NCBI RefSeq assembly: GCF_038066715.1 | Contig: NZ_JBBUKT010000001.1 | Coordinates: 992,001-1,056,000 of the forward strand | Direction: 5' to 3' | Length of the DNA: 64,000 nucleotides | DNA from: Luteolibacter sp. Y139 | Lineage (GTDB): Bacteria > Verrucomicrobiota > Verrucomicrobiia > Verrucomicrobiales > Akkermansiaceae | Shown here: piece after piece, positions 18,273-26,793 of the stretch | How the letters are laid out: each line of letters begins with the position of its first letter | How positions within the stretch are numbered: position 1 is the stretch's first letter | Notes under the pieces: model-generated | Databases searched by the model: none | Seen by the model: only the letters and a program-made list of their open reading frames with translations | Told to the model about the DNA's origin: nothing | Translations under genes and position numbers: made by a program

Positions 18273-19226
18273 ATGACACCCCGCGTCAAGCAAACGGCCT
18301 CGATCACCATTGGAGAGTTTTTCGAGCGCCACGCTGCGGCCCTGTCATTGACGCTGTTAGGGGAAAAGCACGGCTTCGAGCGCCCGATCAGCGAGCCCGC
18401 GCCAAACCGCCCCGGCCTCGCGCTGGCCGGCTTCTTCAGCTACTTCGCCAAGAAGCGCATCCAGGTGCTGGGGAATTCCGAAATCTCCTACCTGAAAAAG
18501 CTCACCCCGCAGATGAGCGCCGAGCGCTTCCGCCGCATGTGCGAGCGGGACATCCCGGGCATTGTCATTTCCCGCGGTGCCACGCTGGCCGAGGAGCACA
18601 TGCAGATCGCGGCAGAGCACCGCATCCCGGTCTTTGGCACCACGCTGGTGACCATGAAATTCCTCAATGCCGCCACCCTGCGGCTGGAGCACGAGTTCGC
18701 GCCAAACGTCACCATGCACGGCTGCATGGTCGACCTGCGAGGCATCGGCGTGCTCATCATCGGCAAGAGCGGTGCTGGCAAGAGCGAGACCGCCATCGGC
18801 CTGATCGAACGCGGCGGCGCGCTGGTCGCCGATGACATGGTCCGCATCAAACTCGTCGGCGGCGAGCTCAACGCCTCCGCCCCCGCCCTTTCCCGTGGCT
18901 ATCTGGAAATCCGCGGCATCGGCATCGTCAATGTCGCCAACCTCTACGGCCTCGCCTCCATCCGCCCGGAAAAGCGCCTCGATCTCGTCGTCACCCTGAT
19001 CGCCCACGCCGACCAGAACGAAATCGACCGCCTCGGCCTCCAGCCGAAGTCCTACGAAATCCTCGGCCAGCAGGTCCCCCACGTCGAAGTCCCCGTCGCC
19101 CCCGGCCGCGATACCGCGCGCATGGTCGCCATCGCCGCGCTGGACCAGCAGCTCCGCCGCCTCGGCTACAACATGGCCGACGAGTTCAACCAGCGCCTGC
19201 TCCGCCACATGGCAGGAGAGGTGTAG
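18273..19226 (+). CDS. hprK: HPr kinase/phosphorylase
   Basis: 317 residues, usual family length. The N-terminal substrate-binding domain (HGFERPISEPAPNRPGLALAG written in part as ERPISEPAPNRPGLAL) is followed by a P-loop kinase domain with GKSGAGKS at residues 164-171, an acidic pair in LVADD and the HprK signature LEIRGIGIVNVANLYG. It phosphorylates and dephosphorylates HPr at Ser46 in response to ATP, PPi and Pi. The HPr target is encoded convergently downstream and EI follows, so all three regulatory PTS parts are here. Confidence 0.95.
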   Translation: MTPRVKQTASITIGEFFERHAAALSLTLLGEKHGFERPISEPAPNRPGLALAGFFSYFAKKRIQVLGNSEISYLKKLTPQMSAERFRRMCERDIPGIVISRGATLAEEHMQIAAEHRIPVFGTTLVTMKFLNAATLRLEHEFAPNVTMHGCMVDLRGIGVLIIGKSGAGKSETAIGLIERGGALVADDMVRIKLVGGELNASAPALSRGYLEIRGIGIVNVANLYGLASIRPEKRLDLVVTLIAHADQNEIDRLGLQPKSYEILGQQVPHVEVPVAPGRDTARMVAIAALDQQLRRLGYNMADEFNQRLLRHMAGEV

Positions 19227-19369
19227 GAGAGGCTGTCGCCAAACGCGAAAGCGGAACCATCAGAAAGCGCTCTTCACAGCGCGGCGCGCCGCCTTTGCCG
19301 GCAGGCCCAATATTCTTCCAAACACTTCGATTGGTGATTGGAAGATTGATGATTCGGCCTCCAGCCGCC

Positions 19370-19636
19370 TCACTCCTCCTCAAACTTCCGCCCGATCAGG
19401 TCTGCCAGCGCATCCAGCGCGGCATCAGCGTCGGAGCCATCGGCGGCCACGCTAATGACCGATCCATGGCCGGCGGCCAGCATCATGAGACCCATGATGC
19501 TCTTGCCATCGACTTCCTCGCCGTCCTTTTCGACGCGCACTTCCGACGAAAAACGGCTGGCCGTTTTCACGAACTGAGCCGCGGGACGGGCGTGGATACC
19601 GAGCTTGTTCTGGATGGTAAATTCGCGCTGCGCCAT
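19370..19636 (-). CDS. ptsH: HPr phosphocarrier protein
   Basis: 88 residues from the ATG at 19636. His15 lies in LGIHARPA, the site phosphorylated by EI. Ser46 lies in GKSIMGLM, the site modified by HPr kinase. Both sites are intact, so the protein can act in phosphotransfer and in HprK signalling. It is convergent with hprK and divergent from ptsI, so the three genes are not one operon. Confidence 0.95.
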   Translation of the reverse strand: MAQREFTIQNKLGIHARPAAQFVKTASRFSSEVRVEKDGEEVDGKSIMGLMMLAAGHGSVISVAADGSDADAALDALADLIGRKFEEE

Positions 19637-19714
19637 GGGTGGTCGTTCGGGACGGGCGGAGCCTAGGAGGTTGCCCCCCATCCTTCCAAGGGATTTTTTT
19701 GCAGCTCGCAGGGG

Positions 19715-19744
19715 TTGAGGGCTCCTGGACCTGATTTTTATTCT
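19715..19744 (+). promoter_or_regulatory. Possible sigma70-type promoter for ptsI
   Basis: TTGAGG at 19715-19720 and TATTCT at 19739-19744 are separated by 18 bases and lie 27 bases before the ptsI ATG. This is a by-eye match only. Confidence 0.3.
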
Positions 19745-19770
19745 TTGAAGGATGGCCCCGGCCTCACAGC

Positions 19771-21546
19771 ATGCGTGCAGAAACGCCGATGGCCGACAAA
19801 CAGGAAACCGTGCTTCAAGGCACCCCCGTCTCACCGGGGATCGGAATCGGCCCGGTGCATGTGGTCGCCCGCGGCTTCTCCGCCCCTGAGGTCTACGAGA
19901 TTTCCGAAAAGGACATCCCCGCCGAGCAGGAGCGTTTCAAGGCCGCCTTGGAGGAAACCAAGGGGCAGCTCGATGAATTGCAGGAGCGCATCAAGGCGAT
20001 CTCCGGCGAGGAGGAGAGCCGGATCTTCGAGGCCCACCTGATGGTGCTGGAAGACCGCGCCATGCTTGACCGCGTCGCCGAAGCCATCTCCACCCGCCGC
20101 CAGAATGCCGAGTTTGCCTTCTACGCGGTGATGCAGCATTTCCTGGAAGCGATGCGCCGGGTCCCGGACCCCTACCTGCGCGAGCGCACCGCCGACTTGG
20201 AAGACGTCTGCCAACGCGTGCTGCGGAATTTCCGCGAGGAGGAAACACCGCGCCATACCGAGCCGGACGGGCAGCACATCCTCGTCGCCTACGATCTCTC
20301 TCCGTCGGACACCGCCGCGATCAATCGCCGCCACGTCCTCGGCTTCGCGACCGAGCTCGGCAGCGTGAACTCTCACACCGCCATCCTCGCCCGCTCGCTC
20401 GGCCTCCCGGCCATCGTCGGCATCGAGGACGCCGTCCTCGACATCCGCACGCTCACCCCGGCAATCCTCGACGGCTACACCGGCCGCCTGATCCTCCACC
20501 CGTCCGAGGAAACACTCGCCCGCTACCGGGAGATCCAAGACCGCAAGGAAAAGGTCCGCCTCGACCTCGAATCCCAGCGCGACGAGGACACCACCACGAC
20601 CGATGGGCGGGCGATCACGCTTTCCTCCAATATCGAGTTCATCGACGAAATCGCGTTCGTGCAAAACAGCGGCGCGAAGGGCGTGGGTCTCTACCGCACC
20701 GAGTTCCTGCTGCTGGACGGCGAGGAAATGCCGGGCGAACTGGAGCAGTCGGAAGCCTACACGCGGCTCGCCAAGGCTCTGGCTCCCCACCCCGTCATCA
20801 TCCGCACGCTGGATGCCGGCGGGGACAAGCTGCCGGTGGAACCGCTCACCGAACCGGAGCCAAATCCCTTCCTCGGCTGGCGCGGCATTCGCGTCTCGCT
20901 CGACCGGCCCGGCATGTTCAAGGAGCAGCTCCGCGCCATCCTGCGCGCCAGCGCCCATGGCAAGCTCGCTGTGATGTTCCCGCTCGTATCCGGCCTCGGC
21001 GAGGTCCGTCGCGCCAAGAACTATCTCAAGGAGTGCATGGACGAGCTGGCCCACCAGGGTGTCCCCTTTGATGAAATGCTCGAGACCGGCGTGATGATCG
21101 AGGTCCCCAGCGCCGCCATCATCGCCGACCTGATTGCTCCGGAAGTCGATTTCTTCTCCATCGGCACCAATGACCTCATCCAGTACACCGTCGCGGTGGA
21201 CCGGGTGAATCACCACGTCGCCGAGCTTTACCGGCCCACCCATCCAGCCGTAGTCCGCCTCATCAAGCAGACTGTCAATGCGGCGGTGAACGCCGGCATT
21301 TGGACCGGTGTCTGCGGGGAAATGGCCGGCGATATCCGGCTTACGCCGCTGATGTTAGGCCTCGGCGTCGAGGAACTCTCGGTCGGCCCGCATCAAGTCC
21401 CGCGCGTCCGCCGCGCCATCCGCGCACTCAGCCACTCCGAGTGCGTGGCCATGGCCGATGAAGCGCTCAAGACACCGCTGAGCCCGGAGATCATGAATGC
21501 CACCGTCGGCTTGGCCCGGAAGTATTATCCGGAGCTACTGGACTGA
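19771..21546 (+). CDS. ptsI: PEP-protein phosphotransferase, PTS enzyme I
   Basis: 591 residues. The N-terminal HPr-binding and swivel domains carry the phospho-His in GSVNSHTAILARSLGLPA (His202). The C-terminal PEP-binding barrel has GLYRTEFLLLD, DAGGDK, SIGTNDLIQYTVAVDR and the catalytic Cys in GVCGEMAGD. It transfers phosphate from PEP to HPr His15. The start is the ATG at 19771; the ATG at 19789 (MADKQETV) is equally possible. No EIIA, EIIB or EIIC gene lies within the window, which suggests a regulatory rather than a transport PTS. Confidence 0.95.
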   Translation: MRAETPMADKQETVLQGTPVSPGIGIGPVHVVARGFSAPEVYEISEKDIPAEQERFKAALEETKGQLDELQERIKAISGEEESRIFEAHLMVLEDRAMLDRVAEAISTRRQNAEFAFYAVMQHFLEAMRRVPDPYLRERTADLEDVCQRVLRNFREEETPRHTEPDGQHILVAYDLSPSDTAAINRRHVLGFATELGSVNSHTAILARSLGLPAIVGIEDAVLDIRTLTPAILDGYTGRLILHPSEETLARYREIQDRKEKVRLDLESQRDEDTTTTDGRAITLSSNIEFIDEIAFVQNSGAKGVGLYRTEFLLLDGEEMPGELEQSEAYTRLAKALAPHPVIIRTLDAGGDKLPVEPLTEPEPNPFLGWRGIRVSLDRPGMFKEQLRAILRASAHGKLAVMFPLVSGLGEVRRAKNYLKECMDELAHQGVPFDEMLETGVMIEVPSAAIIADLIAPEVDFFSIGTNDLIQYTVAVDRVNHHVAELYRPTHPAVVRLIKQTVNAAVNAGIWTGVCGEMAGDIRLTPLMLGLGVEELSVGPHQVPRVRRAIRALSHSECVAMADEALKTPLSPEIMNATVGLARKYYPELLD

Positions 21547-21555
21547 TTCACGTCT

Positions 21556-21969
21556 TCAGCGCGGAGCTTTGGTAGCGCCTTTCCCGTCCCGACGAGGAAC
21601 CAGCGAGATTCGTCCCGGGCTGAAAACCAGATTCGCATCGGCCTGCCCGGCCACTTCAATCAGCACCTCGAGCAAGGTCTTCCCCTCGCGCTTGAGGGTG
21701 ATCTTTCGGTTCGATTTTTCTCCGAAACCTTCAGCGTCGATCTCCACCCGATAGTCTTTCGGGATGTCAGCGGTGTTCAGAAAATCCACCGCCTCCTCCA
21801 GCGAGGATTGGTCGAGATTGAGGATCGGAATCGTCCGGTTGGAAACATGTAGGAAAGTCCACTCCAGCGTCTTGTCAGGCGGAGGCCCCGAGGGTTCGAA
21901 GCCGCACGTAACTCCCGCCAAAAAAAGCGAAATGACGACGAGAAAGCGGGGAAACCATTTGAAACCCAT
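21556..21969 (-). CDS. Putative lipoprotein with secretin/STN-like end
   Basis: 137 residues. An N-terminal hydrophobic segment (WFPRFLVVISLFLAGVTC) could be a lipoprotein signal. The rest includes ILNLDQSSLEEAVDFLN and TLLEVLIEVAGQADANLVF, which resemble the short STN/secretin-N fold (small beta-alpha-beta domains found at the periplasmic end of secretins and TonB receptors). The resemblance is by eye. It ends 10 bases from the ptsI stop, tail to tail, and lies downstream of the helical-repeat gene on the same strand. Confidence 0.55.
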   Translation of the reverse strand: MGFKWFPRFLVVISLFLAGVTCGFEPSGPPPDKTLEWTFLHVSNRTIPILNLDQSSLEEAVDFLNTADIPKDYRVEIDAEGFGEKSNRKITLKREGKTLLEVLIEVAGQADANLVFSPGRISLVPRRDGKGATKAPR

Positions 21970-22023
21970 GCCTCAACGAACCGCATCAATCCAGCGAAGG
22001 CAATCCCGCGCTGCCCTGGTCGA

Positions 22024-23328
22024 TCACTGCTGCCGCTGCTGCATGTCCTGCATGCGCTTCTGAATCCGCTCGGCCACATTCGTCGGCAGCGAATTCTGGC
22101 TGATCCACTGCGAGGCGGTGTTGTAATCTTTACGCAGCCAGCCATCTAGCATGCGGCCGTACAGCCGCGACTGCTGATCCTCATTGGTGAGCTTGCTGAT
22201 GTAGTTCACCGCGATGTCCGGGGCCTCGCCGAAGGAGTTCCACACGAACTGCTCGTAAACGCGGTCGTTCGCATCGCTGGCATGGGCATCCAGGAAATCC
22301 GCGGCGGCGCGGGGATCCGTCATCGCCATGCTGTTGGCCACGCCACGCAGGGCATTGGTGCGGACATCGCCGGCAGGCAGCCCCTTGTAGTAGGCCACGG
22401 CAGCATCCTTGTCCTTTTCCATCCAGGCGGAAATCACGTTGTCCATCGAGCGATCGGCAGCTTCGCCCGGGTTCTGCATCAGCCACGCGGCCATACCGGC
22501 TGGATCCTTGGCCGCCAGTGTTTCGGCGATGCGGCTCATGGCACCCTGCTTCAGCGACTCGTCGGCCATTCCATCGGCCCACGCCTTCGCAGCGTCAGAA
22601 CCTTGGGCCAGGATCGTCGGCAGCAGCACACTGAGAGCTTCGCCGCGCTCTTCGGACATCGTCATCCCAGCCAGGAGCTGCGACGCACGCGCCGGATCGC
22701 TGGCGGCGAGTCCCTGGATAACGCCGATCATCCACGGGTTTCCTTCGCCCTCTTTGGTTTGGTGATTTTGCTCGGCCCAGCGGATGGCGCCGTCCGGATC
22801 GTAGGCCGCCCAAGCCGTGAGAATGGTATTGCGGGCGAAACGGTTTCCGGTGTTCGCCTTGGCATATTCCAGCGCCTGCATCGGGTCCTTTTTCGCCCAC
22901 GCGCTCAGCAGCATAGAATACTCGGTCATCCGGGTGTCGGTCATGCCGAGCGAGCGGAAAGACGCCACGACCGACTCGAACTCGTTCGGGTCGATCGAAT
23001 TGACGAAATCCAGCCACGCCTTACTGCGCTCGATCGGGTCGGTGGTGCGCATCAGCGCTTCCATCTTCGCCAGAGCTTCCTCGCCCTTGACCGCGGTGCT
23101 CTTGTTGGCGGCGACCCGCTCGGCCAAGCTGCGGCGGGAAGACCCGGCCTCGCCTGACTCTCCAATACCACCCCGGTCCGAAACCTTGCCCGACAAACCG
23201 GCGCTACCCTTTTCGCCTGAGGCGCTTGCGTCGGCACCAGGGGCAGTCATGCGACCGGCGACAAAGGCTCCGGCGCTGGCCACGATAACGACGCCCGCGA
23301 GGGTCAGGTTGCGATTTTTCGAACTCAT
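22024..23328 (-). CDS. Membrane-anchored helical-repeat protein (W..DP..A repeats)
   Basis: 434 residues from the ATG at 23328. One N-terminal hydrophobic helix (LTLAGVVIVASAGAFVAG) is followed by a Gly/Ser-rich stretch and about eight helical repeats of roughly 35 residues. Repeat cores include AWAKKDPMQALEYAKAN, AWAAYDPDGAIRWAEQN, GLAASDPARASQLLAGM, TLAAKDPAGMAAWLMQN, AWMEKDKDAAVAYYKGL, SMAMTDPRAAADFLDAH and GWLRKDYNTASQWISQN. The pattern (W/L)A..DP..A..W is TPR- or Sel1-like in form, but I cannot name the family. The likely role is a periplasmic protein-binding scaffold. Confidence 0.7.
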   Translation of the reverse strand: MSSKNRNLTLAGVVIVASAGAFVAGRMTAPGADASASGEKGSAGLSGKVSDRGGIGESGEAGSSRRSLAERVAANKSTAVKGEEALAKMEALMRTTDPIERSKAWLDFVNSIDPNEFESVVASFRSLGMTDTRMTEYSMLLSAWAKKDPMQALEYAKANTGNRFARNTILTAWAAYDPDGAIRWAEQNHQTKEGEGNPWMIGVIQGLAASDPARASQLLAGMTMSEERGEALSVLLPTILAQGSDAAKAWADGMADESLKQGAMSRIAETLAAKDPAGMAAWLMQNPGEAADRSMDNVISAWMEKDKDAAVAYYKGLPAGDVRTNALRGVANSMAMTDPRAAADFLDAHASDANDRVYEQFVWNSFGEAPDIAVNYISKLTNEDQQSRLYGRMLDGWLRKDYNTASQWISQNSLPTNVAERIQKRMQDMQQRQQ

Positions 23329-23421
23329 GGAGAATTGAAGGATAAACGCCGCCAGACGCGGAATTCGTCTGTCGACAGCCACAAGAGAGCACCGAATGCC
23401 CTCCTATTCCAGCGGATCCGG

Positions 23422-24708
23422 CTAACGATTCGGCGTCACCCCGGGCGGATGCACGATGATCCGGGCCTCCGGGTTGTCCCGCAGGTAGGCGAAGGCCCAG
23501 CCAAGCAGCACCGACAGCCGGTTCCGGAACCCGATCAGGAACGCGATGTGGATGAACAACCACGCGCACCAGGCCAGGAAGCCCCGCATCCGCATTTTCC
23601 CCGCCTTCACCACCGCGTGGTTCTTGCCGATGATGGCCATGAATCCCTTGTCGAAGTAGTAGAAGTTGTCCCGTGGACGCCCGTCCGCCTCTGCTTTCAG
23701 CAGCTTGGCCACATGCCGACCCATCTGCGACGCCGCCGGGGCGAGACCGGGGACCGGCTTGTCATCTCCGTCCTTCATCCGCACCAGGTCACCGGCCACG
23801 AATATGTTCGGCAGTCCCGGCAGCGACAGGTCCAGATTCGGAGTCACCCGCCCGGCCCGGTCGGCCAGCGGCACGCCGAGCATGGCGGTAAGCGGATTCG
23901 CCTCCACCCCGGCGGCCCAGATGATCGCCTCGGCCTCCAACTGGGTGCCATCGGTGAAATGCAGCCGACCCTCCTGGACGTCATCGACCCGCATCCCCGT
24001 CCAAACTTCCACACCCAGCGTCTTTAAGCGCTGGCGGGCATATTCGCTCTGGTCCTCGTCGAAGGCCTCCAGCACCCGTGCCGATCCTTCGATCAGCACC
24101 ACCCGCAGCTTCGAGGTATCAATCCGCCGGAAATTCGACCTCAACGAGCGATGGACCAAGTCAGCAAAGGCCCCCGACAGCTCGACCCCGGTCGGCCCGC
24201 CACCCACGATGGCCACGGTCATGAGACGCGTGCGCTCCGCTTCGTCGTCGGTAAGTTCCGCGGCCTCCAAATTCGACAGCACCGTGCGGCGGACCGCCTG
24301 TGCATCGGCCAGCGATTTCAAGCCGAGCGTATACTTTGCCCACTCCGTTTTCCCGAAGAACGACGTCCGGGCCCCGGCGGCGAGGAGCAGATAGTCGAAC
24401 TCATAGTGCGTCCCCGAAGCTCCAGTGGCGGTCTTCGCCACCGGGTCGAGCGCGGTGATTTCATCCATTAGCACCGTCACATTCGGCGCATCCGCCAAGA
24501 TCTGCCGGATCGATCGCGCAATGTCCGGCGCGGCCAGCGAGGCCGTCGCCACCTGATAAAGCAGCGGCTGGAAAAGGTGGTGATTGGTCCGGTCCACCAG
24601 CGTCACGGAGAAGCGGGAATCTCCGGCCAGCGTCCGTGCGCATTCAAGGCCTGCGAAGCCTCCTCCGATGATCAATACCCGGCTTACCCCTTTGCTTGTG
24701 GCTGCCAT
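23422..24708 (-). CDS. ndh: Type II NADH dehydrogenase (NDH-2)
   Basis: 428 residues from the ATG at 24708. Two Rossmann motifs, GGGFAGLECA for FAD and VGGGPTGVELSGAFADL for NADH, and IIWAAGV plus NIFVAGDLV identify the family. The C-terminal AWLFIHIAFLIGFRNRLSVL is a hydrophobic membrane-attachment segment. NDH-2 oxidises NADH and reduces quinone without pumping protons. A perfect TTGTGAA...TTCACAA palindrome lies 42 bases before the start, matching the Rex redox-repressor operator, so expression may follow the NADH/NAD ratio. Confidence 0.92.
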   Translation of the reverse strand: MAATSKGVSRVLIIGGGFAGLECARTLAGDSRFSVTLVDRTNHHLFQPLLYQVATASLAAPDIARSIRQILADAPNVTVLMDEITALDPVAKTATGASGTHYEFDYLLLAAGARTSFFGKTEWAKYTLGLKSLADAQAVRRTVLSNLEAAELTDDEAERTRLMTVAIVGGGPTGVELSGAFADLVHRSLRSNFRRIDTSKLRVVLIEGSARVLEAFDEDQSEYARQRLKTLGVEVWTGMRVDDVQEGRLHFTDGTQLEAEAIIWAAGVEANPLTAMLGVPLADRAGRVTPNLDLSLPGLPNIFVAGDLVRMKDGDDKPVPGLAPAASQMGRHVAKLLKAEADGRPRDNFYYFDKGFMAIIGKNHAVVKAGKMRMRGFLAWCAWLFIHIAFLIGFRNRLSVLLGWAFAYLRDNPEARIIVHPPGVTPNR

Positions 24709-24745
24709 GCCGCAAAGCTCGCAGCTTCCTAGCAGATTGCAACCG

Positions 24746-24771
24746 GAGCTTGTGAAAATTTTCACAAGCTC
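24746..24771 (-). promoter_or_regulatory. Rex-type operator upstream of ndh
   Basis: A perfect 26-bp palindrome whose 18-base core, TTGTGAAAATTTTCACAA (24750-24767), equals the known Rex consensus TTGTGAANNNNTTCACAA. It lies 38 bases before the ndh start codon and downstream of the stop of the preceding gene. Rex represses ndh-type genes in other bacteria when NADH is low. No rex gene lies in this window. Confidence 0.7.
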
Positions 24772-24786
24772 GCATTGCACTATCAA

Positions 24787-26655
24787 TCAACAATTTACAG
24801 AAATCAAACCCTGCCACTCCCCACCTAGCAATTCCGTCAGGCTTTTCACACCCCTGACCCCCTCGCGGGCCGTGCCTCCATTCGGAAGCACCTGTGCCAC
24901 CGCCAACCCGGCAGCCAAGGCGGCGGCGACCCCATGACGGCTATCCTCGATCGCCAGACAGCGGGTCGGCCCAATTCCCAATCGCCGGCACGCCAGCAGG
25001 TAAAGATCCGGCGCAGGCTTGCCAGCGGCCACTTCGTCCCCCGAAGCGCGGATCGGAAAATAGCGGTCCAGCCCCGAAGCTTGAAGGCAAAGGTCGATGT
25101 CCGCCCGGTCGCTGGAACTCGCGAGGGCAATCGGCACCCCTGCTTCCAGAATTTCCTCAAGCAAGGCCGTGACCCCTGGCGAAGGTACCGGCGGCTCCTT
25201 GGTCACCAGGTTTTTCCATTCCTCCCGCCAGCCGCTGCGAAAGCCGGTCAGGTTGAAACCCGCCGGAGCCTTCGCGGCGAGATAACCCTCGATGTCGTCA
25301 TTCGACCGGCCAATCAGCTCGCGGAAGTACTCCTCATGCGTCAGTTCCCCCCCTTGGCGGGCGAACGCCTGCCGGTAGGCCTCGCAATACACGGGTTCGG
25401 TATCGAAAAGCGTGCCATCCATGTCGAAGACCACGGCTCGTTCCGCTACATGGGTTGCACCGGACTCCAAGCTGGAGCGAAAGTCGCTCGGTCGTTGCCC
25501 GGTCTCCGCCAGGAAAAAGCGGCTCAGCTCGTGCGCGGACCCGAATTGCATCCGCCGCGCGATCTCGACGAGCGTGAGCGCCGGATCGCCCAACAGATGC
25601 TTCAGATACCGTACCCGCACCCGCTGGATCTCCTCCTTCGGCCCATGACCAAGCGAGACTGCGAAGCGCTCTTTGATCGTCGTCATCGAAAGCGTGGTGA
25701 GATCAGCCAGCTCGGCCACGCGAACCGCCTCATGCGGTGCCCGCAAGCGGATGTGCCGGACCAGCTCGCGGATTTCCGGATGAGCAATCGCCAGCATGTC
25801 GCTGGATTCGCGCGTGATCACCCGGTTCACCGGCACAATCGAAGAGCCGGGCTCCACCGCCTCTCCTGCCATTTGCCGCCGTAAAAGTTCCGCAGCCTGA
25901 CGGCCAATCTCATGAGCGGGGTGCTCGATGCTGCTGAGCGCCGGAAAGGTCGAGAAGCAGTAATTGGGATCGTCACCGTAGCCGATCACCGCCAGTTGCT
26001 CTGGAACCCGACGGCCTAACATGTCCGCCGCGCGCAGCACCACCGCAGCGAGCGAATCGTCCGCGACAAACAAGCCACAAGGCTGCGGAAGACTTTCAAG
26101 GAAGGCCATGACCTCCGTCTGCACCTCACGCCAGCCGTGAGCCTCCCACAGTGGACGACCTCGCAAGTAGTGGACCACCGGCTCATGCCCATATTCTAAC
26201 AAACCTGCACGGAACCCCTTTAGCCGCTGGCGGGCATAAACACGAAGACCGGGGGCGAATTGCTCCTCGCGGTAGAACGTTTCGCCGCGAGCAAGGAAGC
26301 CAAAGTGCGGCAACTGGCACTCGATGAGGTGAAGGGCCGCAAGCCGCCCGATCTCGGCATTGTCCGGCACCACCCGCGGATAACCGAGATCAGGACCCTC
26401 GGTGCTGGTAAGCACCACCGCCGTGCCGCGGGCGCGATAGCTGGCAAGCTCGCGTTCGGTGGCGCGGAAAAGGATCAGGCCATCGCCGCGCCACTCCGCG
26501 TCGATTTTCACCGCTTCCATTTCGCCGAAGGAGTCGTTCTCGGTGATCAACCTCCACGCCTCGTGGCCGCGCATGAAATCGACCACGCCGCCGAGGGTTC
26601 CCGGGCCGACCGCCGACCATTGGGGGAAGCGGATGCCGACGATTTTCCGGTTCAT
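24787..26655 (-). CDS. XylR-like AraC-family regulator fused to a HAD phosphatase
   Basis: 622 residues from the ATG at 26655, continuous with no stop between parts. Residues 1-285 form a LacI/periplasmic-binding-like sensor (IGRLAALHLIE, GLFVADDSLAAVVLRAADML, LAVIGYGDDP). Residues about 292-392 form an AraC HTH (VAELADLTTLSMTTIKERF, TLVEIARRMQFGSAHELSRFF). Both match the size and order of E. coli XylR. Residues about 405-610 are a complete beta-phosphoglucomutase-like HAD enzyme (VFDMDGTLFDTEP, ALASSSDRADI, GKPAPDLYLL, CLAIEDSRHG). Neither half is truncated. The protein could sense a sugar or sugar phosphate and also modify it. Confidence 0.85.
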   Translation of the reverse strand: MNRKIVGIRFPQWSAVGPGTLGGVVDFMRGHEAWRLITENDSFGEMEAVKIDAEWRGDGLILFRATERELASYRARGTAVVLTSTEGPDLGYPRVVPDNAEIGRLAALHLIECQLPHFGFLARGETFYREEQFAPGLRVYARQRLKGFRAGLLEYGHEPVVHYLRGRPLWEAHGWREVQTEVMAFLESLPQPCGLFVADDSLAAVVLRAADMLGRRVPEQLAVIGYGDDPNYCFSTFPALSSIEHPAHEIGRQAAELLRRQMAGEAVEPGSSIVPVNRVITRESSDMLAIAHPEIRELVRHIRLRAPHEAVRVAELADLTTLSMTTIKERFAVSLGHGPKEEIQRVRVRYLKHLLGDPALTLVEIARRMQFGSAHELSRFFLAETGQRPSDFRSSLESGATHVAERAVVFDMDGTLFDTEPVYCEAYRQAFARQGGELTHEEYFRELIGRSNDDIEGYLAAKAPAGFNLTGFRSGWREEWKNLVTKEPPVPSPGVTALLEEILEAGVPIALASSSDRADIDLCLQASGLDRYFPIRASGDEVAAGKPAPDLYLLACRRLGIGPTRCLAIEDSRHGVAAALAAGLAVAQVLPNGGTAREGVRGVKSLTELLGGEWQGLISVNC

Positions 26656-26793
26656 GGGAGGTGCGATTGCCATGCCATACAAGCAAACCAACGGCTAAGA
26701 TAGAATCGTCAATCTTGAAACCCCGCAGAGCCGGATTCTGGCGAAATCCCCCACGAGTCCGTCGATTTTGCCACCGCCTCCTCGCCACTTGGA

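Noticed and set aside
19281..19345. GC palindrome and TCTTCCAA/TTGGAAGA repeat between hprK and ptsH
   Set aside because: Loop of 16 bases and no U-run; too weak to call a terminator or operator.
19831..21243. 470-codon open frame on the minus strand across ptsI
   Set aside because: Antisense to a gene with all EI motifs; composition fits a GC-rich shadow frame.
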